DNA of 14,256 nt from Deltaproteobacteria bacterium (GTDB taxonomy: Bacteria; Desulfobacterota; BSN033; UBA1163). Positions within the stretch are counted from its first letter, which is position 1; the number at the start of each line of letters is the position of its first letter. Below are positions 5,223 to 11,104 of this stretch, piece by piece. Location: NCBI GenBank assembly GCA_016875255.1, contig VGRU01000076.1:1-14256 (forward strand). Reading direction: 5' to 3'. The notes under the pieces are model-generated. The model was given only the letters and a program-made list of their open reading frames with translations, ran no database searches and was not told the DNA's origin. Both the position numbers and the translations under genes were made by a program.

Positions 5223-6909
5223 AAGCGGCACGCAACTTGTTCTTTTCCCTGTTCGAGTGCCATTGATAGTGACATGACTCATGGTAGATGATTTTGTTCG
5301 ATATGTGATCACTTCCACCCTCACTAACGGGTATAATGTGATTGGTATCGACTTCTTCACCATTCATAAGCCAATTGCCACACAAGTAACACTTCCAATT
5401 CTGGTTTCTTGCTAATAAGTAGCGTGTGCTACCTCTTGCAAATTGGTCTTTACCGAGCCTTTTACCCCTGTTTTCCCAATATTCTAATAATTTTGGGTCA
5501 TCAGGACTGGCATTACCTTTCACTTTGATGTGGCGGACTATAGGAATCTTATCGATTCGATATAGCTTTTTGAAGACCATCAAACTTCCTTTACCAGACC
5601 TCTCATAATAATTATTGAGAATCCAGTATTTGGATTTATTCGGATGCCTTCTTTTGGCCCATCTCCATAATATCCAATGAACTTTATGTTGGATTTTAGA
5701 AAATGTTTCCTTACTACATACAAAGTGATAGTAATTGGCCCACCCTCTGAGGATTGAATTAAGTTTCTTAATGACTGCTTCAGTTTTGACTTGTTTATTT
5801 TCATCAAGCCAAGTTCTGATTTTGTCCAAAAGTCCCTTAACCTTTTCCTTTTGAGGTTTGATGATGAGTTTTCCATTTTTATACATTCTGATATGGAATC
5901 CTAAAAAGTTGAATCCCTCTTCTCGATGTATAATTCTGGTTTTCTCATCATTCAGTTTCAGTCCACGCTCAAGGAGCCACTGTTCTACCATTGGCTTAAC
6001 TTCTTCAATGGCTTGCCTGGTTTTTGCCATAATGACAAAGTCATCAGCATAACGGGCGTATCGGTATCCTTTTCCAAGATGTTTCTGAAGTCCATCTAAT
6101 GCAATGTTTGCCAAAAGAGGACTTATTACTCCACCTTGAGGAGTTCCTATTGTGGTTTCATGGATTTCTCCAAATTCCACAAAGCCTGCCTTTAACCATC
6201 TGGAAATCAAGTCTTTAGCAGGGAAGTTTCCCAACTGGTTCAGAATAAATTCATGGTTGATTGTGTCAAATGCCTTTGAAATATCTGCATCCAGTATCCA
6301 TTCATTTCCACCTGCAACACCATTATTTAATGCGTTGAAGGTTTCTTCGATGGCATCTTGGGCGCATCTACCAGGGCGGAAGCCAAAAGAGTTATTCTCG
6401 AATTTGGCTTCGTATTCTGGTTCAAGGGCAGTCTTTCCAATTCCTTGAATTATCCTGTCTTTGATGGTGGGGATTCCTAATGGTCTTTTGGGTTCGTTAG
6501 AAAGTTTCTTTCTTGACAACCTTCTTAGCGCCCTTTTTGACTTCTTAGGTTTCTTTAAGATATAGACTCTATTTACAGGGGGAGGATTGTAGCTATTGAG
6601 ATCAATTTCCTCATTGGCTATTTTCACCCTACCTGCATGATCGTCTATAATCTTACCATCAACACCAGCGGTTTTCCGACCATTATTGATTTGTGTAGCT
6701 CGTTTTATCGCCAGCACTTTTACAGCAAAAGACCTTGAGGCAAGTTTTTGCAGGTTTGCGACCTGTTTCAAATCACCTCGTTCAGTTGCTTTGAAAATCC
6801 TCCGTTTCAGGTTTGTTACTTTCCTTTCCACTTTCTTCCAATCAATGGAAGTCCATTCAGAAAGGACACGATCACATTTTTGCATTTCTGCCTCTAATCC
6901 GTTAATCAT
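5221..6909 (-). CDS. ltrA: Group II intron reverse transcriptase/maturase with HNH domain
   Basis: 562 aa. It binds the intron RNA to aid splicing and copies it into DNA at a target site. The N-terminal reverse transcriptase region has ATQINNGRKTAGVDG (residues 71-85), the catalytic DADISKAFD (207-215), GTPQGGVISPLLANI (255-269) and YADD (287-290). FNFLGFHI (333-340) marks the end of the polymerase part, and residues about 345-455 are the maturase X domain, including ILRGWANYYHF. The C-terminal 60 residues form an HNH nuclease domain with C507, C510, DTNHIIPVSEGG (H524), then SCHYQWH (C546, H547, H551), probably zinc-bound. All catalytic residues that I can check are present, so the protein looks active. 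The start ATG 6909 follows AAAGGAGGTAACGC. Length and domain order are normal for the family. Confidence 0.95.
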   Translation of the reverse strand: MINGLEAEMQKCDRVLSEWTSIDWKKVERKVTNLKRRIFKATERGDLKQVANLQKLASRSFAVKVLAIKRATQINNGRKTAGVDGKIIDDHAGRVKIANEEIDLNSYNPPPVNRVYILKKPKKSKRALRRLSRKKLSNEPKRPLGIPTIKDRIIQGIGKTALEPEYEAKFENNSFGFRPGRCAQDAIEETFNALNNGVAGGNEWILDADISKAFDTINHEFILNQLGNFPAKDLISRWLKAGFVEFGEIHETTIGTPQGGVISPLLANIALDGLQKHLGKGYRYARYADDFVIMAKTRQAIEEVKPMVEQWLLERGLKLNDEKTRIIHREEGFNFLGFHIRMYKNGKLIIKPQKEKVKGLLDKIRTWLDENKQVKTEAVIKKLNSILRGWANYYHFVCSKETFSKIQHKVHWILWRWAKRRHPNKSKYWILNNYYERSGKGSLMVFKKLYRIDKIPIVRHIKVKGNASPDDPKLLEYWENRGKRLGKDQFARGSTRYLLARNQNWKCYLCGNWLMNGEEVDTNHIIPVSEGGSDHISNKIIYHESCHYQWHSNREKNKLRAA

Positions 6910-7488
6910 AATTGCGTTACCTCCTTTAAGGTTAGATTTTCATGCTACCCATATAGGGGACGTCTGCACTCTTTCGAGTTAGGTCAGAAGACCTTATCCA
7001 CTCCATTACAGAATGGCCTTCGCTTTTTCCCCAGTCCCATTCCTGCTGGACATTGGCAACGTTTGCACGTTGTTGAGTTTCAATGTAAATCGAAACAGTC
7101 CAACAGGGTTTCCATGTTCCCCAGAATTGAGATACGATTGGTTTAGGGCCTTCCTATCCTCCGATGGGAATATGATCTGTTGTCATGATGAACCGAGAAC
7201 ATCATGACCACCCATGCACCATTTTGGTTAAGGCTTATCAGCCACTTTAGCCTTTTCTCAATGACGGAGTTTATCAGAAGTTCGCTTGCGTTACCCATGC
7301 CAACCTTCCCCTTGCCCCTTTCCAGTTGTGACTACCGAAATTTGGGTACTTTTATCACCTGCTCCCGCCCAGGTCCGTTGCCAGTCCTGAACTGGTGATA
7401 TGAGGAATGGTGAACAGACTCACCATAGGCTATAACCTATTAAAATCATAGGCTTATAGCCCGCTCAAATTCTGAGACTTCATGTCAC

Positions 7489-7665
7489 AGCCCGGTCGTT
7501 GAGCCAGATACGCGTAATTTGAAATTCCGTACCGCAATCGCAGGTGTATGGATCCTCCGGATCGAAAAAGCCAGAGAATTCCATCCCTTTTCCACATCCG
7601 GGACATTCAACACTCCATTCATCACCTGCTTCATTGAGCGCCTTTCCCATTGCTTTGATTGGCAT
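7489..7665 (-). CDS. Small zinc-motif protein, 5' exon next to the group II intron
   Basis: Begins at ATG 7665 after GAGGAGGTGAACC. The 59 codons up to the proposed intron boundary contain C21-x2-C24 (ECPGCGK) and C42-x-C44 (YTCDCGTEF), a compact zinc-ribbon-like arrangement with SGFFDPEDPY between the knuckles. Unspliced, the frame reads two codons into the intron (VT) and stops at 7480-7482. Spliced to the sequence starting at 5148, it stays open for 26 more codons (NIFDPVAILFIPVG..., stop near 5070), giving 85 aa. Both knuckles lie in the first exon, so the protein may work either way. It follows the 74 aa double-CxxC gene by 12 bases. Confidence 0.6.
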
Positions 7666-7677
7666 TGGTTCACCTCC

Positions 7678-7902
7678 TCAAAATTGAAGCTCGTTTTCAT
7701 CGCAGGCTTCAAAAGCATCAGCAGGAACCAGAAAAGGCTCCATGCCTTTGTCCATCCGCATCTTGTTCGCTAACCTGACGCAGTTTCCACAGATTGCCTG
7801 TTTGACTCCGCCAGAATCTCTGATGGACGGCACTTTTACGGGATTGAATCTAAAGAGCGTGCCGCAGGTCCAGCAATTACCAGTCATAAACGCAAAACCC
7901 AT
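7678..7902 (-). CDS. Small double-CxxC protein
   Basis: 74 aa. ATG 7902 is preferred because AAGGAGGTGATACGA precedes it. A GTG at 7911 overlaps the ribosome binding site and is unlikely. Knuckles are C10-x2-C13 (NCWTCGTLFRFNP) and C38-x2-C41 (AICGNCVRLANKMR), joined by a KVPSIRDSGG loop. The first knuckle followed by a Phe-rich strand, and the second leading into a helix, fit a treble-clef or ribbon type zinc fold like those of small phage proteins with C-x2-C...RVPSIR...C-x2-C, which I recall only in general terms. The C-terminal part MEPFLVPADAFEACDENELQF is acidic. It is co-directional with, and 12 bases from, the intron-bearing gene. Confidence 0.65.
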   Translation of the reverse strand: MGFAFMTGNCWTCGTLFRFNPVKVPSIRDSGGVKQAICGNCVRLANKMRMDKGMEPFLVPADAFEACDENELQF

Positions 7903-7998
7903 TCGTATCACCTCCTTGCCGATCCTTGTTTAACTTCAAATATTCATTTAAGCGGTCGGGCAGATGTTACACGTCCGCAGCCCCGTATACGTTTTAAA

Positions 7999-8196
7999 TC
8001 AGTCTTCATCCGTGATCCGCTGACAAAGATACTGCCGTTCTTTGTCGCTGATCGCACCTTTGCGCCATAACCTTTTGACCATTACGACGAGGCTTCCCTT
8101 ATCGTAATTTTCCCGCACCTCCAAGAACATTCTCTCGACATCGCAGTAATGAGAATAGTCATTAAGGTAAACCGCTTGCATTTGTTGTCTAAACAT
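7999..8196 (-). CDS. Hypothetical 65 aa protein
   Basis: 65 aa from ATG 8196, preceded by GAGAAAGGAGAAAAGAAT. The sequence is helical and mixed-charge (YCDVERMFLEVRENYDKGSLVVMVKRLWRKGAISDKERQYL). The pattern LVVMVKRLWRKGAISDKERQYLCQRI resembles a short helix-turn-helix, but no family is recognised. It is the first of three genes (with 8268-8411 and 9125-9334) that share the leader sequence GAGAAAGGAGAAA and have a terminator-like hairpin shortly upstream. The spacing to the 74 aa gene is about 95 bases, in which I see nothing further. Confidence 0.55.
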   Translation of the reverse strand: MFRQQMQAVYLNDYSHYCDVERMFLEVRENYDKGSLVVMVKRLWRKGAISDKERQYLCQRITDED

Positions 8197-8236
8197 ATTC
8201 TTTTCTCCTTTCTCTCCATGACGGAGTGGTAGAAAG

Positions 8237-8259
8237 GGCCGAAAGCGTTAACTCCGGCC
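8237..8259 (-). terminator. Terminator-like hairpin GGCCG-N13-CGGCC
   Basis: On the minus strand GGCCG, 13 bases and CGGCC are followed by CTTTCT, only a weak T-tract. It lies just past the stop of the 47 aa membrane gene and about 40 bases before the 65 aa gene. Its 13-base loop (GAGTTAACGCTTT) is closely similar to that of the hairpin at 8475-8497. Confidence 0.5.
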
Positions 8260-8267
8260 TCTCCTGG

Positions 8268-8411
8268 TTAGGGTTGTTGGTTGGAAATCTTCTCGTAAAC
8301 ATTAACTCTCTCGGTTATGAGAGTCTTTGTGCCCTGAATGGTTGCCTTCACCATGTAAAGGCAAAGAAGGAAAAAGACCAACAGGACAACTGTTGACAAT
8401 CCAAGCTTCAT
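8268..8411 (-). CDS. Single-pass membrane microprotein
   Basis: 47 aa, from ATG 8411 preceded by AGAGAAAGGAGAAAAGT. It begins MKLGLSTVVLLVFFLLCLYM, one clear membrane helix at residues 4-20, followed by a polar helical tail (KATIQGTKTLITERVNVYE) that would lie in the cytoplasm or periplasm. A longer 70 aa frame overlaps it in another phase but lacks a ribosome binding site. Membrane microproteins of this type are common in phages, for instance as spanin or holin-like factors or inner-membrane regulators, but the role here is not shown. It is flanked by hairpins on both sides and has palindrome copy B in its leader. Confidence 0.6.
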   Translation of the reverse strand: MKLGLSTVVLLVFFLLCLYMVKATIQGTKTLITERVNVYEKISNQQP

Positions 8412-8437
8412 ACTTTTCTCCTTTCTCTAAAAGTGTG

Positions 8438-8455
8438 AGTCGAAAAAGCTCGACT
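8438..8455. repeat. Palindrome copy B (AGTCGA-AAAAGC-TCGACT)
   Basis: Perfect 6-bp arms around 6 bases, with TTTT to the outside on the minus strand (TTTTAGTCGA). It lies between the hairpin at 8475-8497 and the ribosome binding site of the 47 aa gene, about 30 bases upstream of its ATG. Confidence 0.6.
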
Positions 8456-8468
8456 AAAATGGAGCAAT

Positions 8469-8497
8469 AAAAAAGGCCGCAAGCATTAGCCTCGGCC
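8469..8497 (-). terminator. Intrinsic terminator or attenuator GGCCG-N13-CGGCC-T6
   Basis: On the minus strand GGCCG, AGGCTAATGCTTG and CGGCC are followed by TTTTTTATT. This is a good intrinsic terminator, placed after the 38 aa gene at 8518-8634 and about 60 bases before the start of the 47 aa gene. A short repeat, CCATGACGG, occurs beside this hairpin (8498-8506) and beside its relative (8217-8225). Confidence 0.6.
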
Positions 8498-8517
8498 CCA
8501 TGACGGGTAAACAACCA

Positions 8518-8634
8518 TTAAAAAATTATCCTCCTTCTAGTGAGACGAAGAACCGTCGTCAACAGAATGATCCTGAGCCGAAGGGACAAGAAATTGAGTT
8601 TGCCGACAATCCTTCTTAAAATCCCTGGCATCAT
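8518..8634 (-). CDS. Basic hydrophobic 38 aa microprotein
   Basis: 38 aa beginning at a double ATG (8634 and 8631) preceded by AAAAGGAGGTGGGCGGGCG. The sequence MMPGILRRIVGKLNFLSLRL continues IILLTTVLRLTRRR and is very basic and hydrophobic, like a short membrane-active or membrane-anchored helix. The frame is open much further upstream, but those residues look like the complement of the plus-strand gene at 8692 and there is no other start signal. The strong ribosome binding site is the main support. Function unknown. Confidence 0.45.
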   Translation of the reverse strand: MMPGILRRIVGKLNFLSLRLRIILLTTVLRLTRRRIIF

Positions 8635-8656
8635 CGCCCGCCCACCTCCTTTTGGC

Positions 8657-8685
8657 TTGACTTTTAGGTTAATGTTCGGTAAATT
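8657..8685 (+). promoter_or_regulatory. Putative sigma70-type promoter for a leaderless gene
   Basis: TTGACT (8657-8662), 17 bases and TAAATT (8680-8685) on the plus strand. A start site 6-8 bases further on would coincide with the ATG at 8692, so the mRNA would be leaderless. This fits the absence of any ribosome binding site before that ATG. Confidence 0.45.
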
Positions 8686-8691
8686 TAAAAT

Positions 8692-8925
8692 ATGAGGCTT
8701 ACCCCTGAAGAAAAACTTCTCATCGCCATTTACAGCAAAGAGGTCTTCGAAGGAAACTTCATCCGGCAGGAAAAACCCAGATGCTGTGGAAACGAAATTG
8801 ACCTCTACAACACCCCCGTCAACTTCAAATCCATCGAGGTCGAAGAGAAAGAATTCACGCTCATCGAACCTCAATGCCCCAGATGTGGGAAGAGAATTAA
8901 GGCTTCCGCGCATATAGTCGGTTAA
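8692..8925 (+). CDS. Small cysteine-knuckle protein on the opposite strand
   Basis: 77 aa. It begins MRLTPEEKLLIAIYSKEVFEG, an amphipathic helix, followed by a CC pair (C31, C32), a strand-rich region (EIDLYNTPVNFKSIEVEEKEFTLIE cut by turns), and C62-x2-C65 (QCPRCGKRI). The second knuckle is a typical zinc-ribbon half, with the CC pair possibly supplying the rest. No ribosome binding site is present. The promoter-like sequence just upstream suggests leaderless translation. It reads against the flow of the array and is followed 9 bases later by another plus-strand zinc-motif gene, so the two probably form one unit. Family unknown. Confidence 0.55.
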   Translation: MRLTPEEKLLIAIYSKEVFEGNFIRQEKPRCCGNEIDLYNTPVNFKSIEVEEKEFTLIEPQCPRCGKRIKASAHIVG

Positions 8926-8934
8926 AGGTAAATT

Positions 8935-9120
8935 GTGGACATGTATCCCGCAGAAAAAACTGAATGCGTAGTTGACACTACCCAAACCTGCCCATACTGC
9001 AACCTACGGACTAGGCTGGATACCCAAAATGGCATTGAAAAGGTCGTAATCTCAAAAGGAATGCCATATATACTCTGTGACTGTAATAGGCAATACCCAA
9101 TTGAAATCGACAAAAACTAA
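8935..9120 (+). CDS. Small zinc-motif protein
   Basis: 61 aa if GTG 8935 is used (59 aa from ATG 8941). AAAGGTAAATT stands before the GTG as a modest ribosome binding site. Knuckles C19-x2-C22 (TCPYCNLRTRL) and C48-x-C50 (ILCDCNRQYPIE) with a strand EKVVISKG between them indicate a small zinc ribbon. This C-x2-C...C-x-C layout is the same as in the intron-interrupted gene at 7489-7665, though the sequences are otherwise different. It ends 4 bases before the stop of the convergent gene at 9125. Confidence 0.55.
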   Translation: MDMYPAEKTECVVDTTQTCPYCNLRTRLDTQNGIEKVVISKGMPYILCDCNRQYPIEIDKN

Positions 9121-9124
9121 CCCT

Positions 9125-9334
9125 TCATTCTACTCTCTCGAAGGTTAAGAAACCCTTTGAAGGATCGTCTTTAAATCTCCGAAATGAAATTCGATTACCT
9201 TCTCCAACTCCATAAATAAAATCTTTTCCTAAAAATCTCTCGACAACTGATGCATCCACTACGCCAGAAAGTCTCTCAATTCCTCCCTGCATCCGGCCTA
9301 ATATCCCGGAAAAACTCCTTTTCTTGTCCTTCAT
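9125..9334 (-). CDS. Hypothetical 69 aa protein, first gene of the minus-strand array
   Basis: 69 aa starting at ATG 9334 after GGGAGAAAGGAGAAATAAA. The N-terminus is basic (MKDKKRSFSGILGRMQGG), followed by ERLSGVVDASVVERFLGKDF and a beta-type end (NRISFRRFKDDPSKGFLTFERV). No Cys or membrane segment. As the rightmost minus-strand gene before the structured 240-base region it may be the first gene of the transcript. The leader contains a hairpin with a T6 tract and a CCCT-T5-AGGG hairpin that abuts the ribosome binding site. Family not recognised. Confidence 0.55.
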   Translation of the reverse strand: MKDKKRSFSGILGRMQGGIERLSGVVDASVVERFLGKDFIYGVGEGNRISFRRFKDDPSKGFLTFERVE

Positions 9335-9394
9335 TTTATTTCTCCTTTCTCCCTAAAAAAGGGTACTCTAACGGTGATTCCGGTGAATCCAGAT

Positions 9395-9430
9395 AAAAAA
9401 GAGGAATGCAAGCCCTGAAGCGAGCATTCC
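9395..9430 (-). terminator. Terminator-like hairpin with T6 in the leader of the 69 aa gene
   Basis: GGAATGC and GCATTCC (7-bp arms at 9403-9409 and 9424-9430) surround 14 bases and are followed on the minus strand by TCTTTTTTATC. It lies about 60 bases before the start of the 69 aa gene, with no minus-strand gene visible upstream in this window, so an attenuator is as likely as a terminator. Confidence 0.55.
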
Positions 9431-9509
9431 CCCACCTCTGCCAAAAACCGATTTAGTCGATCTTTGCCGACTCTCCCCGAAGGGTCAAAAAACAAAAAAA
9501 GACCATTAG

Positions 9510-9565
9510 GGCATTAATCTTGTCTAACAGTCGAAAAGAGATCGACTGAACAGGCAGACAATGCC
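9510..9565. repeat. Three-tier inverted repeat with palindrome copy C
   Basis: Nested perfect arms: GGCA (9510-9513) with TGCC (9562-9565), TTGTCT (9520-9525) with AGACAA (9556-9561), and CAGTCGA (9528-9534) with TCGACTG (9542-9548), with loop AAAGAGA. Short unpaired stretches separate the tiers. It has the AGTCGA/TCGACT core shared with copies A and B. Either a folded RNA or a multi-subunit protein-binding site would fit. Confidence 0.6.
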
Positions 9566-9570
9566 TCAAG

Positions 9571-9987
9571 ATGGTCTGTTTCGGAGAAAAACCCTACCTA
9601 AAATACTTATATCTATGTATTACTTTTTTTAAGAAAAATTGGGGAAAAAGGAGGGGAGGCTCAAAAGGGGCAACATATGTATTCCCATTCTGGTTGGCAT
9701 CGATATTAGTCCCTATTGTATTCTTAATAAGTACAATGGGTGTTATGCTTGGAACTATCTTAGCCGTTAAATCTCAATTATTATATATGTCAGGAAAAAT
9801 ATTAGGTTTCGCATTTTATGGCAATTGGGTTGCTGGAACTGCAACAGGCAAGGGAAAATCTTCACTAGAAGGTCTTATATCCCCGGGGATCCCTATGTTG
9901 GTTATTTTCACATCTGGTCTAATCTTTGATAATGGTCTCAACGGACTCCTAAACCTCTTTAGTTTAAATTACTCACCGATAGCTTAA
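9571..9987 (+). CDS. Unrecognised membrane protein, start uncertain
   Basis: Up to 138 aa. From about residue 36 onward the sequence is strongly hydrophobic, with probable membrane segments at about 37-65 (VFPFWLASILVPIVFLISTM and on), 70-92 and 105-127, and a glycine-rich GTATGKGKSSLEGL loop between them. No ribosome binding site precedes ATG 9571. An AAGGAGGGGAGG sequence near 9650 precedes an ATG in another frame, so the true start or the 5' end may be lost. The base composition is AT-rich compared with both sides. I do not recognise the family. It could be a foreign or decaying gene at the edge of the small-gene array. Confidence 0.4.
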   Translation: MVCFGEKPYLKYLYLCITFFKKNWGKRRGGSKGATYVFPFWLASILVPIVFLISTMGVMLGTILAVKSQLLYMSGKILGFAFYGNWVAGTATGKGKSSLEGLISPGIPMLVIFTSGLIFDNGLNGLLNLFSLNYSPIA

Positions 9988-10213
9988 TGTGTTGAAAGAA
10001 TTAGAAAACGCCTTAAAAAAACAAAAGTTTTTGGCCTTTTCTTTTAAGAAAAAACTTTGAAAGTTGAGCGAAAGGTTTTTGGCTGTTTAAGCAGCGCCTG
10101 TTAACAATTTATGGCATTTTCGGTGTAAAGGCGAGTCTATTTTCAACATTTAAGTGATCGGCTCGCCGTTTGTAATCCTACCTTGTTCTTTAATAGTGCT
10201 TCAAAGGAAGGTC
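9988..10213. other. Intergenic region with weak inverted repeats
   Basis: 226 bases without a gene. CAAAAGTTTTT (from 10020) faces AAAAACTTTG (to 10057) across a 17-base loop, an AT-rich hairpin that may end the convergent transcripts. GGCGAG and CTCGCC (about 10131-10168) form a weaker 6-bp inverted repeat with a long loop. I see no tRNA or integrase site here. Confidence 0.3.
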
Positions 10214-11062
10214 TCAAACCGAAATGGTTTTTACCTCCCCTTCCTTCGTCTCCTGCAAAGTTGTTTTTACCAAATATGATATATCAACCTCAAGATCTTT
10301 TTGGGAATAAATCGGCAGGAGCAAACATTTGAGTCTCGTGAATTCCTTGTTCTCCATGAAATGTTGAAAAATCTTTTCCACTGCAGAAGAGTCGGCCTTC
10401 CTCAAATGGGTCATAACCCCTCGGAGCTCGTTACTATCCGACCGCTCTATGACATCGTGTTCTCGCAATCGGATCTGGGTTTGAAATTTATCGAGAGAGT
10501 GTGAATCCCCATTGAAAAGGAAGAGACTGAGGGTTCGCTCCCCAGTCATCTCTCGCCTTTCCTCACCTATCACTTCAGGAGTGGGCTCATAATCCAATTC
10601 CATTAAAATCCTCAGATTTTTTATAAAGCTGACCTGATTCTCCTTAGAGCTAAACCATTGGAACGATTTTCTCTGGTGATCCACCTTTGGAAGGGTTTCC
10701 CTCTCCCTTGACTTTTTAACCGCCTCTATCTGCGTCAAAGTATATTCGAATTTGGAATAGCAATATTTAGCTATGGATCCGAATTCCATGATCTCTTTGT
10801 CGCGAAGAAGGCTCCTTCGATAATACTGTCGATATTTTCCCTGAAGGATTTGCTGGATCGTCTTAATTTCGGCCAATCGGTCCTGAATCTCCTTATTGAT
10901 CTTATGGATATCAATGATGATATCCCGTGGAACCTTTTTTTCAAGGGTAATGAGCCGACACAGTTTCTGAAAGTCTTCTGTCGTTTCCTTCAGGTAATGA
11001 TAGTTATTCTGAATCGTCCTTTCTAAACTTTCAACAAACCTTCGGACCCGATCCTCTCCCAT
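10214..11062 (-). CDS. Coiled-coil protein of unknown function next to the bactofilin gene
   Basis: 282 aa from ATG 11062. GGGA 10 bases upstream is a weak ribosome binding site. The N-terminal 120 residues are helical and charged (RRFVESLERTIQNNYHYLKE; KINKEIQDRLAEIKTIQQIL), suggesting a coiled coil. The rest mixes helices with a beta-type segment around RTLSLFLFNGDSH. No signal peptide, membrane segment or catalytic motif is visible. The gene lies 42 bases downstream of the bactofilin gene on the same strand and is probably translated from the same mRNA, so it may act with the bactofilin polymer, for example as an adaptor. That partnership is inferred from position only. I do not recognise the family. 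Confidence 0.65.
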   Translation of the reverse strand: MGEDRVRRFVESLERTIQNNYHYLKETTEDFQKLCRLITLEKKVPRDIIIDIHKINKEIQDRLAEIKTIQQILQGKYRQYYRRSLLRDKEIMEFGSIAKYCYSKFEYTLTQIEAVKKSRERETLPKVDHQRKSFQWFSSKENQVSFIKNLRILMELDYEPTPEVIGEERREMTGERTLSLFLFNGDSHSLDKFQTQIRLREHDVIERSDSNELRGVMTHLRKADSSAVEKIFQHFMENKEFTRLKCLLLPIYSQKDLEVDISYLVKTTLQETKEGEVKTISV

Positions 11063-11104
11063 GGTTCATTCCCAAACATTTAATCTAATAAGGGATGGTC
11101 CCCC

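Larger units (their letters stand above)
5149..7488 (-). mobile_element. Group II intron, about 2.34 kb, with encoded maturase
   Basis: The element is read on the minus strand. Domain V is recognisable at 5222-5189: a 34-base hairpin beginning GAGCCGTGTGAAGGGAAAC and ending TTTCAAGCAGGGTTC. A GA/GGGG-rich domain VI stem follows, then TTACCCGAC, which gives a 3' end at about 5149. The 5' end is placed at GTGAC (7488) because the upstream small gene is undisturbed up to that point and the length is then normal. The usual consensus is GTGYG, so this boundary is less certain. The 580 bases between 7488 and the reverse transcriptase start hold domains I to part of IV and no other gene. Domain V, with AAGGGAAAC, points to a bacterial B or chloroplast-like type. 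One lower-stem pair of domain V is G-G instead of G-C. Confidence 0.85.
9335..9570. other. Structured intergenic region at the right edge of the array
   Basis: 236 bases without a gene. It holds, from left to right: CCCTAAAAAAGGG (9353 region); a CGGTGATTC/CGGTGAATC direct and inverted repeat (about 9372-9389); a terminator-like hairpin with T6 on the minus strand (9395-9430); degenerate palindrome copy D (9455-9472); a poly-A/T stretch with GGTC/GACC ends; and the three-tier inverted repeat with palindrome copy C (9510-9565). On the minus strand TTGACC, 17 bases and AAAGAT could be a weak promoter. The density of symmetric sites suggests the control region of the small-gene array. Confidence 0.5.

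Noticed and set aside
5221..6909. Retron or diversity-generating reverse transcriptase
   Set aside because: YADD, a maturase domain, an HNH domain and a recognisable domain V identify a group II intron. No template repeat or retron RNA is visible.
8302..8514. 70-codon minus-strand frame
   Set aside because: It runs through a terminator hairpin and lacks a ribosome binding site. The overlapping 47 aa membrane frame has a strong one.
8518..8985. 155-codon minus-strand frame
   Set aside because: Most of it is the complement of two plus-strand genes with cysteine knuckles. Only the last 38 codons have their own ribosome binding site, and these are listed separately.
5026..9548. CRISPR-like repeats
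   Set aside because: The palindromes are kilobases apart, not regularly spaced, and there are no spacers or cas genes.
9988..10213. tRNA gene or phage attachment site
   Set aside because: No cloverleaf, TTCGA-type T-loop or CCA-like end could be traced, and no integrase gene is in the window.
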